Origin: Muscardinus avellanarius
Taxonomy: Eukaryota > Chordata > Mammalia > Rodentia > Gliridae
Reading direction: 5' to 3'
NCBI GenBank assembly: GCA_963383645.1
Contig: OY726579.1
Span: forward strand, 578,501-642,500
DNA length: 64,000 bases
The notes under the pieces: model-generated
What the model was told of the DNA's origin: nothing
Database searches by the model: none
The model's input: the letters and a program-made list of their open reading frames with translations, nothing else
Part shown: one piece after another, positions 38,862 to 49,499 of the stretch
Numbering within the stretch: the stretch's first letter is position 1
Layout: each line of letters begins with the position of its first letter
Program-made: the position numbers and the translations under genes

Positions 38862-39357
38862 TGACATTCTACTGCTGACCTACACCCTCAGCCCTACTTT
38901 TTAGTCCTTATTTTGAAACAGGGTCTCGTTGAGTTGCAAAGGGCCCTGCTAAGTAGCTGAGGCTGGCCGCGAACCTTGATCCTCCTGTCTCAGCCTCCCA
39001 AATGCTGGGATTATAAGTGTGCATCAACACACCTGGCTCCCCGGCCCTATTTTTTATTCTTTATTTTGTCGTTGGTGGTGGCGGGTCTGGGGATGGAACC
39101 CAGGGGCATTCTACCTGCAAGCTACACCCCCTGCCCTATTTTTTATTATTTATTTTGAAACAGGGTCTCAGTAGGTTGCAGAGGGCCTCACTAAGTAGCT
39201 GAGACTGTCCTCGAACCGCGATCCTCCCGTCTCAACCTGCCGAATGCTGGGATTACAAGCGTGCGCCACCACGCCCGGCCCCCTATTTCAAAATAAAATA
39301 AAATAGGGCTGGGGCACTAGCTCAAAGGTAGAATGACCCTGGGTTCCATCCCCAGTA

Positions 39358-39391
<34 letters not shown>

Positions 39392-39594
39392 AAGAAAAGA
39401 ATAAGACGGGTATGGTGGCGCACGCTTGTAATCCCAGTACTTGGGAGGCTGAGATAGGAGGACCGCACAGGTTGAAGCCAGCCTCGGGTACTTAGTGGGG
39501 CTCTCAGCAACTTAGTGAGACCCTGTTTCCAAATATAAAATAGGTCTGGGAGTGTAGCCCAGAGGTAGAAAGCTTCTGGGCTCCATTCCTGGTA

Positions 39595-39643
<49 letters not shown>

Positions 39644-39645
39644 AT

Positions 39646-39690
<45 letters not shown>

Positions 39691-39840
39691 TCAAGGAAAA
39701 TAAATGCAATTTGCCAAAACAGCACAGCCAGTATGATCTCATTTCCACTTAGAATGCGTCTGTAGCTGAAAACCCTGCGCGATGCTGCCTGCCGGGCGGT
39801 AGGCAGGACCGGCTACGGGCCAGCAGGTACGCGTGCGCGT
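37728..39840. repeat. EMC3-PRRT3 intergenic SINE block, second half
   Basis: D-type 37728-37940, scrap 37970-38010, B-type 38038-38220, sense 38235-38400; unique 38400-38827; (GT) 38828-38861; antisense 38862-39030 and D-like antisense 39070-39285; ID half 39300-39362; C-type 39405-39595 with (CA) to 39641 and (AAT) 39650-39689; unique to 39840. Confidence 0.77.
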
Positions 39841-40300
39841 ATGTTTCCCTGGAAGGACACAGAGCCCCGAAGGAAGCGAGCTCCGCGCCTCCCGAGGCAT
39901 GCAAACGGGCTGGCCGGCCGGCTCGCGGGGACGCCGCCGGAGGCCGCCCCAGGCCCCCCGGAGATGACCCGGGATCTGCGAGGAGGGGCCGGGAAAGGGT
40001 TAAGCTCGCGGCGCGGTGGGCGGGCTCCAGGATCGGCTGCGCCGGGCTCGCCCAGCCCAGCCTGGGCTCCGCGGGGATGCGCCGGGCTGCGGGGACGGCG
40101 AGGTGAACCGGGCTGCCCAGGTGAGCGGCCGGGCGGCGGGAGCGGGGGCAGGCCTGCAGGGCGCCCACCCCCACCGGACACTGCGGGAAGGCGGGGGCTG
40201 GGATGGAGGAGGAGGAGGAGGAACCCGAGATGGACCAGCTCCTGCGGGCTGTCCTGCGGCAGAGCTCGCGCCGGCCGCCGGCCATCCTCTGAGGTCTCTC
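39840..40300 (+). promoter_or_regulatory. PRRT3: PRRT3 CpG-island promoter and non-coding exon 1
   Basis: Strongly GC- and CpG-rich DNA with no SINE. A good plus-strand donor, GCCCAG then GTGAGC, lies at 40120/40121; a second, weaker one (GGCGAG then GTGAAC) is about 18 nt upstream. A nine-codon upstream ORF occupies 40077-40106. No in-frame start for PRRT3 is present, so the exon is read as 5' UTR spliced to the acceptor at 42631. Start site and exact exon are inferred. Human PRRT3 has an antisense transcript from this area, which I cannot confirm here. Confidence 0.55.
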
Positions 40301-42630
40301 CAACCCCCCCATCTCGACAGCAGCGGGGACCCCAGCCCGCCGCGCCCCCGCCCGGTCTGCAGGCGGGTGGCATCTTTATCACCGAAGGCCCACTGAGTCA
40401 TCTCCTCCCCCCTGGGCTCTTCTGATCCCCGCGCCAGGTGGGCCGCCCTGCCCCTCCCTCCGTGTCCACTCTGCCGGCTGTGTGACCTTGGGCCAGCGGC
40501 TCCGCCTCTCTGAACCTCCGTTTCCTAACCCCTGTTAAGTGGGCACGGGCCGCCTGCCTGTATGGGAGGGCTGGATTCCACGTGGCTGCGCCCAGGCGGG
40601 AGGGGAGCTCTGTTATTAACCGGCCCCTGGCTGGGGAGCTCTAGGCTCTCCCCCAGCTCACCTCCAGACCCGCCCTGGCCCTGAGGCCCCTTTCTGGGTC
40701 CCGCCCTGGCCCAGGCAGAGCTCAGGGCTCAGAGAAGGGAGTGTTTGAGGAGCCAACAAGGCTCTCAGAATCCAGGTTGGGGAACTGGGCCTCAGAGATC
40801 TTTGAGCATCTGGAGGTGTCCCCAACCTGTGAGGCGCTGGGGTGTGCCCCAGGGACACTGCGAAGTGCCTGTGAGCCACTAAGGGTTTGGAGCGTGGGGG
40901 CAGCCATCCCAGAGAGCAAGGCCTCTGTCTGGGGCCTCTGTCCCCAGACAGGTGTGGGCTCCGCCTGCCCCCACACCGGCCCCTCGGCCTCCTGCCCCAC
41001 CTCCTGGACTCTTGGGAACAGGCACCTTGGAATATCACCTGGGCCGGGTATATTCACGGGGGACTGGAGGTTTTAAGTGAAAGGGACAAGAGCCCAGGCC
41101 AGTGGGGAAGACAGATTATTATAGAGGGTGACCCGTGCCTGGAGGGTCAGCAAAGGCAGGCTTCCTAGAAGAGGGTAAAATGATAAAAGTGGTGCTGCAT
41201 GCCCGGAATCCCAGTGCTTGGGAGGCTGAGGCAGGAGGACCACGGCTGGAGGCCAACCTCAGCAATTTAGCTAGACCCTCAGCAAACTAAGGAGATCCTG
41301 TTTCCAAATGAAAAAAAGCTGGGCGTGGTGGCGCGCACCTGTAATCCTGGTACTTGGGAGGCTGAGACAGGAGGCCAGCCAGCCTCAGCAACTTAGTGAG
41401 ACCATTTCAAAATGAAAAAAATTAAGAGGGCTGGGGGTGTCGCTCAGAGGTGGGATGCCCCTGGGTTCAACCGCAGTACCAATAAATAAGTCAGTCAACA
41501 AATAAGCAAACAGGGCTGAGGGTAGTGGTGGACGCTCAGTGGTAGATGCTTGTTTAGTGGATGCGAAGTTCTGGGTTCGATGCCCAGGACCAGAAAGCCG
41601 GGCAGGTGGGGTTTCCACCTCAGGGCCCTCCTCAGGGCCAGTGTGTTCTCCTCCACAGCTCTCTCACACGGAGCTGGGCCTTCAAAAATAGGATTTTAGC
41701 AAATAAAGAAAGAGAAGGCAGAGGGCATTCCAAGAGGAGGGAGCCGCAGGAGCAACACGGATGAGTCCCATGGGTGCTGGGGAACAGGGTGTGGCCTTAG
41801 GAGCCCAGGAAAGGGGCTAGTCCCCTCTCCTGAGGGCAGTGGGGAACCATGGGCGGGTTAGAAACAGGGCAAAGGATGTGACCAGAGATAGCGTGCTAAA
41901 AAAGCTTTAAAAGCAGGAAGAGCAGGGCATAGTGGGCAGGCCTATAGTCCTAGCATTGGGGAGGCTGAGACGGGAAGATCATAGGTTCAGGACCACTCTT
42001 GGCAACTTAGACCCTCAGCAAACTAGCAAGACCTTGGTTTTTGTTTGGTTTTTTGTTTGTTTTTTTTTGGTGGTACTGGGATTCCTGGAAACCCTTCTAC
42101 CTCCCGGCTACGCTCCCAGACACCTATTTTTTAAATATTTTTTTTAAATTTGGAAACAGGGTCTCTTAAGCCCAGCGAGGCTGACTTTGAACCTGCACGA
42201 TCCTCCTGTCTCCGCCTCCCAAGCGTGGGGATTACAAGCATGCGCCACCACGCCCGGCAAGACCTTGTTTTTTTGTTGGTACTGGGGTTCCTGGAAGCCC
42301 TTCTACCTCTGGGCTACACTCCCAGACCTATTTTTACATTTTTATTTGGAAACAGGGTCTCCTAAGCCAGCGCGCACGGCTGGCTTCGAACTTGCGTAAT
42401 TCTCCTGTCTCTGCCTCCCAAGCGTGGGGATTACAAGCGTGCGCCACCACGCCCGGCAAGACCTTGTTTTAAACCAAAAAAAAAAAAAAAAAAAAAAAAT
42501 GCTGGGGGTATGCTATGCACACGGGGCGGGGGAGAAGCTGCTGCCTGGGTGTCTGCTCCTCCTCATCAGCCCCTAGGGAAGCCCCAGGAGCCCCAGCTGT
42601 CACATGTCACCCCTGTCTCCTCTTCTGTAG
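40301..42630. repeat. PRRT3 intron 1: unique GC-rich part, then SINEs with a doubly used target site
   Basis: 40301-41185 is unique and GC-rich. Sense copies 41190-41315 and 41316-41485, ID-like 41515-41595, unique 41600-41910, sense left half 41915-42040. Two antisense B-type copies at 42041-42258 and 42271-42457 sit one after the other, each flanked by AAGACCTTGTTT (42028-42040 with one extra G, 42259-42270, 42458-42469). Confidence 0.82.
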
Positions 42631-43625
42631 GTTCATTCAGTGGGGATTCTACGCCCAGACATCAGAGTAAACCATGGCCCCCAGCCCGTGGGGCGCTGTC
42701 CATGGTCTGCTGCTGCTGGCCCTGGGGACTGGCCCTGCCCTGGGCACTGGCCCTCCCCAGCCACTGGAGGACTCAGAATCCCACCTGAGCCCAGGCCCCC
42801 ACCCCAAGGGCCCTGTGGGCTCCGAGCCCCAGGCGCTGGACTTCCTCTGGGAGAAGCCCGGACCCCGGAGGCCTGCGGACTCCCCGCTCGGGCCAGCCCT
42901 GCATGGGCCCAGAGCAGCCCCCGGGGTGCAGGGAGAGCGACTCCCGGTAACTGACCACCTCCAAATTGCTCGAGTGCCCAGTGCCCAGGGCTGGACAGGC
43001 CCTCTGGACTCCCAGGAATCTCCAGAGCAAGAAGCAGCCGCCCCTCACCCAGTGGGGGCCCCCCAGCCCACTTTCCTCCCAACTCCCAGACCGCAACTGG
43101 GGGCAGCCACCGTTTCCCCTGCCCCACAAGAACCCCCAGGCCAAGCAGAGCAGCGACCACCGAGAGATGAGGGTCTGAAAGCCAAGGCGAAGGCGCCCCA
43201 GGCTTCTGCCCCCAGCCACCAGGGCCCTCCGCACACGCTGGTGCCCCAGGCAGGCACTCCCCGGAGGCCGGCACTAGCAGAAGAGGACGGGCTTGAGGAG
43301 GATTTCCAAGAGGCAGCTCGGGGGCCCCTGTCCACGCAGCAGGACCCAGCAGCTCCCAATGCCGGCGCGATACCTCCTGTTGAATTGGCATCCTCTTGGG
43401 AGACACCTGTGGCCCGGCCAGACCTGGCATTGGTCAGAAGCCTTCCTCTGGCCGAGGAGCTGCCCCTGGGGCCCCCCAAGAAGACTGGCACTGGGGAGAC
43501 CTGGGAGTTCAGCCCCCCAGGTCCCCAGCCCAAGCCAAGTGACGTCCCTGAAGCTGAGGATTCCCCAGGAACCCAGTCCACGCCTCCTCCAGCCTCAGAG
43601 GCTCCTGAAGTGCAGCCGAAGCCAG
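42631..43625 (+). CDS. PRRT3: PRRT3 exon 2 (5' UTR end, signal peptide, proline-rich ectodomain)
   Basis: Acceptor CTTCTGTAG; coding from 42674; donor GTGGGT at 43626. 317 codons plus 1 nt. Starts [18 protein letters not shown], then low-complexity Pro/Gln/Glu sequence. Confidence 0.92.
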
Positions 43626-44761
43626 GTGGGTGGCAAGATGGAGTGCTGTGCGGGGCTGGGGAGGGGCGACGGTCCGGCCCAGCTGGCCACCCAAGTGCCG
43701 GTGATGTCTGGGTCGCACCTGACTGTGCCTCCCTCCCCGAGGGACAGACTTGAGGGTGCCTGGAGGGTCAGGCAAGGTAGCAATGACTTCTATCATTTCA
43801 GAGATAGCGGCGATGAATGGAGCCGACCCCATCTCCCCGCAGCGGGTGAGAGGGGCAGTGGAGGTCCCCGGCACCCCCAAGTCCCTCGTCCCCGGCTTCT
43901 CGGACCCTGGTCCAGCTACAAACCAAACAGAGAGCCCTGTGGAGGCCCTGCAGCCAGGTGAGGGCGCGGCTGGGGGTTCAGGGAGAGTACTCCATCTGCC
44001 GGCCAAGAACTGTGGTAGGTATGGTGGAGAGGCAGCCCAGAAGTGAATGAAGGCAAAATCCTGCTTAAAGGGATCTGCTCGGACCGCCTTCAAACTGCTG
44101 AGGGTTATAAACTAATATGTACAGGTACTCTGGCCCTTTGGGAGCTAGAATATCGTAGTAAGTAACACTATTTGCTGCAATGCCTTTCCAGCTGCTAAAT
44201 CACTGGAAACACTATTAAAAAATTCCAACGTCCAGACGTGGTAGCGCACACTTGTCATCTCAGTACTTGTGAGGCTGAGACAGGAGGATCACAAGTTTGA
44301 GGACAGTCTCAGCAAATAGTGAGACTCTCACAACCTAGTGAGACCCTGTTTCAAAATAAAAATAAAATAGGGCTGGGTTCAACTACCCAGTACCAAAAAG
44401 AAAATTATATACATACATACATGTCTGTATGTATTTATATGTATAGATATGTATGTATATAGAGAGATATAGGTAGATATTTCCAATATATTTCCATATA
44501 CCAATTTCCCATGTCCAGCCCAATGGGAAGAAGTTTTCTGATTCCATGATCTGCAGGTGATTCAAATATGCAGGCCATGCCGGGCGTGGTGGTGCATGCT
44601 TGTGATCCCCGCGCTTGGGAGGAGGAGACAGGAGGATCGCGCAGGTTCGAAGCCAGCCGCGCGCGCTGGCTTAGGAGACCCTGTTTCCAAATAAAAATGT
44701 AAAAATAGGTCTGGGAGTGTAGCCCGGAGGTAGAAGGGCTTCCAGGAACCCCAGTACCACC

Positions 44762-44826
<65 letters not shown>

Positions 44827-45318
44827 GGCCACATTGGATACCGCTGGGGGCACTGCTCCCCTGATAATATCCTTAACACACATGCTAGTTCATATCCAGT
44901 TAGGCTTGTGTCAGTCACGAAGCTAAACATACCATCCTCTCCATGACCCCATCGAAGCGGGTGCTATCTCCATTTGACAGATGTGCCTGAAAAAGTAAAA
45001 TTCTTATTTATTTATTTATTTATTTATTTATATTTATTTGTTTTTTTGGTGGCACTGGGGGTGGAACCCAGAGGCTTTCTACCTCCGGGCTATACTCCCC
45101 GACCTATTTTATACTTTATTAGAAACAGGGTCTCAGCCGGGCGTGGTGGCGCACGCTTGTAATCCCCGCGCTTGGGAGGCTGAGACAGGAGGATCGTGCA
45201 AATTCGAAGCCAGCCTCAGCTGGTTTAAGAGACCCTGTTTCCAAATAAAATATAAAATAGGTCTGGGAGTTTAGCCCGGAGGTAGAAGGTTCCTGAGTTC
45301 CATTCCCAGTACCACAAA

Positions 45319-45390
<72 letters not shown>

Positions 45391-47455
45391 AGGTCTCACT
45401 AAATTGCTGAGAGCCTCGCCAAGTAGCTGAGGCTGGCTTCGAAACTGTGCGCTCCTCCTGCCTCAGCCTCCCAAGCGCGGGGATGACAAGCCCGCGCCAC
45501 CACGCCCGGCTCAAAGTTAAATTCTTACCTTGCCGACGATACTAGACAACGCTGGAGCCTCAGAAGCACCTTTCAAAGCCGGGCATGGTGGCACAGCATT
45601 CGGGAGGCTGAGACAGGAGGATGGCGGTTCACAGACAGCCTCAGCTTCTTAGTGGGGCCCTTTGCCACTCACTGAGACCCTGTTTCAAAATAAAGACCAA
45701 AAAATAGGGCCGGGGGTGTAGCTAGCCCCTGGGTTCCATCCCCAGTACTGCAAAAAGAGACCAAGCGCTGTCTTCCGTGTTATTATTGCAGATGAACTCG
45801 AGGAGTGGCCCGGCCGTCCCCAAAGCCATCCTCCGGCACCCCCGGTGCAGGCCCCGTCGACATCCCGCCGGGGTCTCATCCGCGTCACCACGCAGCGAGC
45901 CCTGGGCCAGCCCCCCCCTCCGGAGCCCTCAGCCAGCTCCACGGCTCCGGCCCCCGCGTCCAGCCCCCCGGCCAACGCCACCGCCCCGCCGCTGCGCTGG
46001 GGGCCCCTGCGGCGGGTGCTGAGCTTCGCCTGGGAGCTGCACGTCTACGGGGTGGGCGTGCTCTTCCTGCTGCCCGCCTCGCTCGCCCTGGCCACGCTGG
46101 TGGCCTCCCTGGCCGGGCCCCGGCTGGCCCTGGTGGCCGCCCTGCTGGTGCTGCTGGCTTCGGGGCTGCGCTCCGCCTACATGCTCGCCGACCCTTACGG
46201 CTCGCGGGCGCGGCTGGGCGCGCGCGCCGGCCTGGTGCTCTACAACCTGCCCTTCCCGCTGCTGCTGGCCGCGCTGGCCGCCCTGACCCTGCTGGGCCTG
46301 GGCGCGGGGCTGCCGCCGCCGCTGCAGAGCCCGCTCCTGCTGGGGGCCGTGGCGCTGGCGCACGGCGCGGGGCTGCTGGCCAGCGACCTGCTGTCCACCC
46401 GGCCGGGGCTCAACCTCCTGGCGCAGGGCGCCTCGTGCGCCTGGGGCGCGGCGGCCGCCTTGGGCACGCTCTGCCTGTGCCGCCGCCGCCTGCTGCAGGG
46501 CCCGCGGGGCCGGGGCGCCCGTCCGGGCCCGCGGCTGCTGGCCGTGGCGGGCGCGCTGGGGCTGCTGGCCAGCGGCTTGCAGCTGGCGGCCGCGCTCTGG
46601 CTGTACCCGGGCCCCGGCCGGGAGGGCCGCTTCTCGTGGGCCTGGTGGGGCGTCCACTTCTGGCTGCGCCTGCTGGAGCTGAGCTGGGCGCTGGCGCTGG
46701 CGCTGGCCGCGCTGGCCGCGCTGCGCCCCCGGCCGCCCTCGGGGCACGCCTGCTGGGCCAAGCTGCTGCGCCTGGCCTGCCCGCCGCCGCCCGGCAAGAG
46801 CGAGGTGCCCGAGCGCCCCCATAATCGCGGCGCCGGGCCGGCGCCGGGCCGGGGCCCCCTGTGCAACCCCGCGGGGGCGGGGGGCTCCGCCGCGTCGCTG
46901 GGGCGCGGGCCCCCGGCGCTCAGCGAGCTGGACCTGCGGCCGCCGTCGCCCATCAACCTGAGCCGCAGCATCGACGCCGCGCTCTTCCGCGAGCACCTGG
47001 TGCGGGACAGCGTGTTCCGGCGCCACGGCCTGGCCTCGCCGCGCCCGCGCCGCGGCAGCCACCCCGACGGCCCGCCGGACGGCCCGCCGGACGGCCGCCC
47101 CGACGGCCCGCTGGACGGCGGCCCCCCGCGGCTCGGCGGCCGCTGCCGCTCGCTCGGCGACGTGCGCATGCGCGGCCCGCTGCGGCCCCCGCCCGGGGCG
47201 GGCCAGCCCGACGGGGGCGCCTCGGGCAGCTCCCTCGACAGCTTCTCCCGGGGCTCGCTCAAGATCAGCTGGAACCCGTGGCGCCACGGGCTGTCGTCGG
47301 TGGACAGTCTGCCCCTCGACGAGCTGCCCAGCACGGTGCAGCTCCTGCCCGCGGCGCCCCCGGCCCCGGCGCCCGCCCCCGGCCCGCCCCCGGCCCAGCC
47401 GCGCCGCCAGCCCGGGGACTCCCGCAGCGCCTCCAGCGACACCATCGAGCTCTGA
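42674..47455 (+). CDS. PRRT3: PRRT3, proline-rich multi-pass membrane protein, complete
   Basis: Function is not established; PRRT3 is related to PRRT4. Three coding exons join to 923 codons (human is about 980). Residues 1-24 form a signal peptide (hydrophobic [10 protein letters not shown]). Residues 25 to about 430 are a Pro/Glu-rich ectodomain with sequons NQT and NAT. About seven hydrophobic stretches follow, near residues 454-479, 480-500, 516-541, 550-572, 577-598, 615-642 and 655-680. A tail of about 240 residues is rich in Ser, Pro, Gly and Arg and has a PDG repeat. I chose the ATG because it gives the signal peptide and lies 43 nt after a splice acceptor. The last exon is so GC-rich that all frames look open. 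The neighbours FANCD2, EMC3 and CRELD1 support the identity. Confident in gene, less in topology. Confidence 0.93.
43802..43957 (+). CDS. PRRT3: PRRT3 exon 3
   Basis: Acceptor CATTTCAG, donor GTGAGG. 156 nt, phase 1 in and out, [18 protein letters not shown] to SPVEALQP, including sequon NQT. A cassette of exactly 52 codons, so skipping would keep the frame. Confidence 0.88.
43958..45791. repeat. PRRT3 intron 3: SINEs with TA and GAAA tails
   Basis: 43958-44225 is unique. Sense 44230-44400; ATG/TATA-rich 44403-44475; B-type 44578-44761 with A-run and (TA) to 44822; (TTTA) 45004-45034; antisense SINE 45045-45134 and 45392-45512, split by a C-type 45135-45315 with (GAAA) to 45391; sense 45579-45755. 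Confidence 0.8.
44578..44819 (+). repeat. B-type SINE whose A-tail has become a TA microsatellite
   Basis: The SINE ends ACCACC, then 15 A, then about 23 TA units. ATATGCAGGCCA at 44566-44577 is repeated at 44820-44831, so the whole tail lies inside the insertion. Confidence 0.88.
45792..47455 (+). CDS. PRRT3: PRRT3 exon 4 (membrane domain and cytoplasmic tail) with stop
   Basis: Acceptor TATTGCAG; 1664 nt ending TGA at 47453-47455. Begins [13 protein letters not shown], runs through the hydrophobic cluster at about 46040-46735, and ends SASSDTIEL. Extremely GC-rich with G/C at almost every third codon position, which marks this frame as the coding one. Confidence 0.94.
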
Positions 47456-47779
47456 GGCTGGCCGGGACAGCTGGGCGGCTGGAAAACTGGCCTTCGGGGT
47501 GGGGTGGGGTGGGGGCTCCACCTGACTGCCAGCCCCCAGGGACAGCCCGGCGCGTGAATGCACCCCTCACGTTCTCTCCCCGCCCCCCGTTTTTTGTTTT
47601 TAAAAATATCTCTATTTTTTTCCAGCAGGTATTTTGCACAGAGGCTGTGAGTTACAGGGTATACAGGGTGGCGGTGCATGTATTTCAGCAGGGGGGGACA
47701 GAGACCGGGTGCCTGACCCCCCCAGTGTGGAGAGACGAGCCTCGCTTGTCTAGAACGACTGTCCTCTTTGTGCCAAAGA

Positions 47780-47785
47780 AATAAA
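47780..47785 (+). terminator. PRRT3: PRRT3 polyadenylation signal
   Basis: AATAAA 325 nt after the PRRT3 stop, in unique sequence, before the SINE block at 48003. Confidence 0.85.
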
Positions 47786-47789
47786 CCGT

Positions 47790-48780
47790 AAAGATTTGGC
47801 TCATGCCTCCCTCTGGTCAAGCCAGGATCCTGTGACCCTCCAGAGGAGAGACCCGAGGCTCCAACCCCCAGTCACCCCAATCCTGCAGGCACTGGGGAGG
47901 CAGGCCTTTCCAGAGGAAAAGTCGCTTGAGGCTTCCACAATACCAGCGTCTTACAGACCATCCATCCATTGTGCAGTCTTTAGCTCTTTTTAATTGTTTT
48001 TTAACTGTGGTACTGGGAACTGAACTCAGGAGTGTTCTACAGCTCAGCTACACTACAACCAGCCCTCTTTTTTTTTTCTTTCTTTTTTTTTTTTTTTTTT
48101 TTTTTTGGTTCTGGAGCTGGAACCCAGGGGCATTCTACCTCAAAGCTATACACTCCCAGCCCTATTTTTTATTCTTTATTTTGAAACAGGGTCTCACTGA
48201 GTTGCAAAGGTCCTTGCTCAGTAGCTGAGGCTGGCCACAGACCCCGGTCCTCAGCCTCCCAAATGCTGCGATTACCAGTGTGCACCATGACACCAACCCT
48301 TTTTATTTATTTATTTTTTTGTGGTACTGGGGATTGAACCCAGGGGCATCCTACCTCTGAGTTATACTCCCAGCCCTATTTTATTTTTATTTTGAAACAG
48401 GGTTTCACTAGGTTGATGATCTATATTTGTTGAGGTGTTCTCGAATCTGTAATCCTCCTGTCTCAGCCTCCCAAGTACTGGGATTCCAGGCCCTGTTGTG
48501 TCACACCTCCTCACCCTGTTTAATTCTCATCGATTAGGCCTGAGAGCAAAACGGCATCAGGCCCATTTTCAGAATGAGGGGAGTGAAGTTCAGACGTGAA
48601 AACCATTTGTCCAAGTTCTTTCTGCAAAGGACAGCTGCTAATGAACCCAAGGCTACATACCTAGGCCGACTCCTCTGTCCTGCTCCTAACACCTCGGCCG
48701 GGCTCACCTTTCCCGTCCTCCCTCGACTTCCTGGGGCAGCCCTCAAGTCCCCAGGGTTTTAGGAAACGTCGCCCACGTCT
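47790..48780. repeat. PRRT3-CRELD1 convergent gap
   Basis: Unique flanks with three antisense SINE pieces: 48007-48065 (ID), 48100-48300 and 48325-48495. The two genes' polyadenylation signals are 1.0 kb apart. Confidence 0.75.
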
Positions 48781-48794
48781 TTGCGCAACCTTCT

Positions 48795-48800
48795 TTTATT
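48795..48800 (-). terminator. CRELD1: CRELD1 polyadenylation signal
   Basis: TTTATT on the plus strand is AATAAA in CRELD1 sense, 485 nt after the stop. The first such signal in the 3' UTR. Confidence 0.8.
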
Positions 48801-48984
48801 TCCTGAGATGAATAAATAAGTCGATGGCTGAGGGGTGGGGAAATACAGAACGGCAGCATGCAGCTGGCAGGAGAGGCCGGGGGCGACCCTGCCCCTGTGG
48901 AGACCCTCCACTCCTGGCAGTGGGGGCCAGCGCTCACTAGCCGGCACCACACGGGAAACTTTTCTCTTGAAATTCACACAATCC

Positions 48985-49125
48985 CGTGAACCCTGCCCAG
49001 TTTGTGAAGGTCTCATGGCATCCCGCACTGGGGCCTCCTTTAAACCCCAATATGAACCCGGCCCAGTCCCCCCTGGTGAAGGGCTCCTGGCATTCCACAT
49101 CGGGGCTACTTTCAACCCAAAGGCC
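48985..49125 (-). repeat. Degenerate tandem duplication in the CRELD1 3' UTR
   Basis: Two units of about 66-70 bp, 48988-49053 and 49054-49123, each starting GAACCC-GCCCAGT and sharing GTGAAGG-CTC-TGGCAT and CTTT-AACCC. Identity is roughly 80% by eye. Not SINE sequence. Confidence 0.7.
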
Positions 49126-49284
49126 ACACCTGCGCAGGCCGGGTGCCTGGGCAGCTCTACACGGCGGGTAGGGGCGCTTACCCACGCTCAGAAGTCGGCC
49201 AAGCCGCCCCGAGTGTCCAGCAGGAGTGGGGCCCGACCTCAGGGGCAGCCTGGAAGGGAGGAAGTCCCGCAGGGGGCGGCAGGA

Positions 49285-49499
49285 TTATCTGCCCTTGATG
49301 AAGCCCTCCAGCACGCGGTCACTGCGCTCTGACAACCAGTAGCCGGTCATGGCGGCCACCGCCCCGATGAAGATGGCCGTGAACACCAAGTCGCCCTTGG
49401 CGGCCAGCGTGGCCAGCGCGCAGATGATGACGCCAAAGAACATCTGCTGCAGCACCACGAGTTCATCCTCCGTCATGTCTGCGAAGAAGCCCGCCGACT
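49285..49499 (-). CDS. CRELD1: CRELD1 coding exon 10 (two membrane helices, stop)
   Basis: Acceptor CTCCACAG. 215 nt ending TAA at 49287-49285. ESAGFFADMTEDELVVLQQ, then two hydrophobic segments (FFGVIICALATLAAKG and LVFTAIFIGAVAAMTGYWL) and LEGFIKGR. Confidence 0.97.

Noticed and set aside
45929..47563. Antisense ORF of 544 codons and an overlapping plus-strand ORF of 339 codons across PRRT3 exon 4
   Set aside because: The region is so GC-rich that stop codons are rare in every frame. Only the 45792-47455 plus frame joins spliced upstream exons and encodes hydrophobic helices; the others are Arg/Gly/Pro/Gln-rich shadows.
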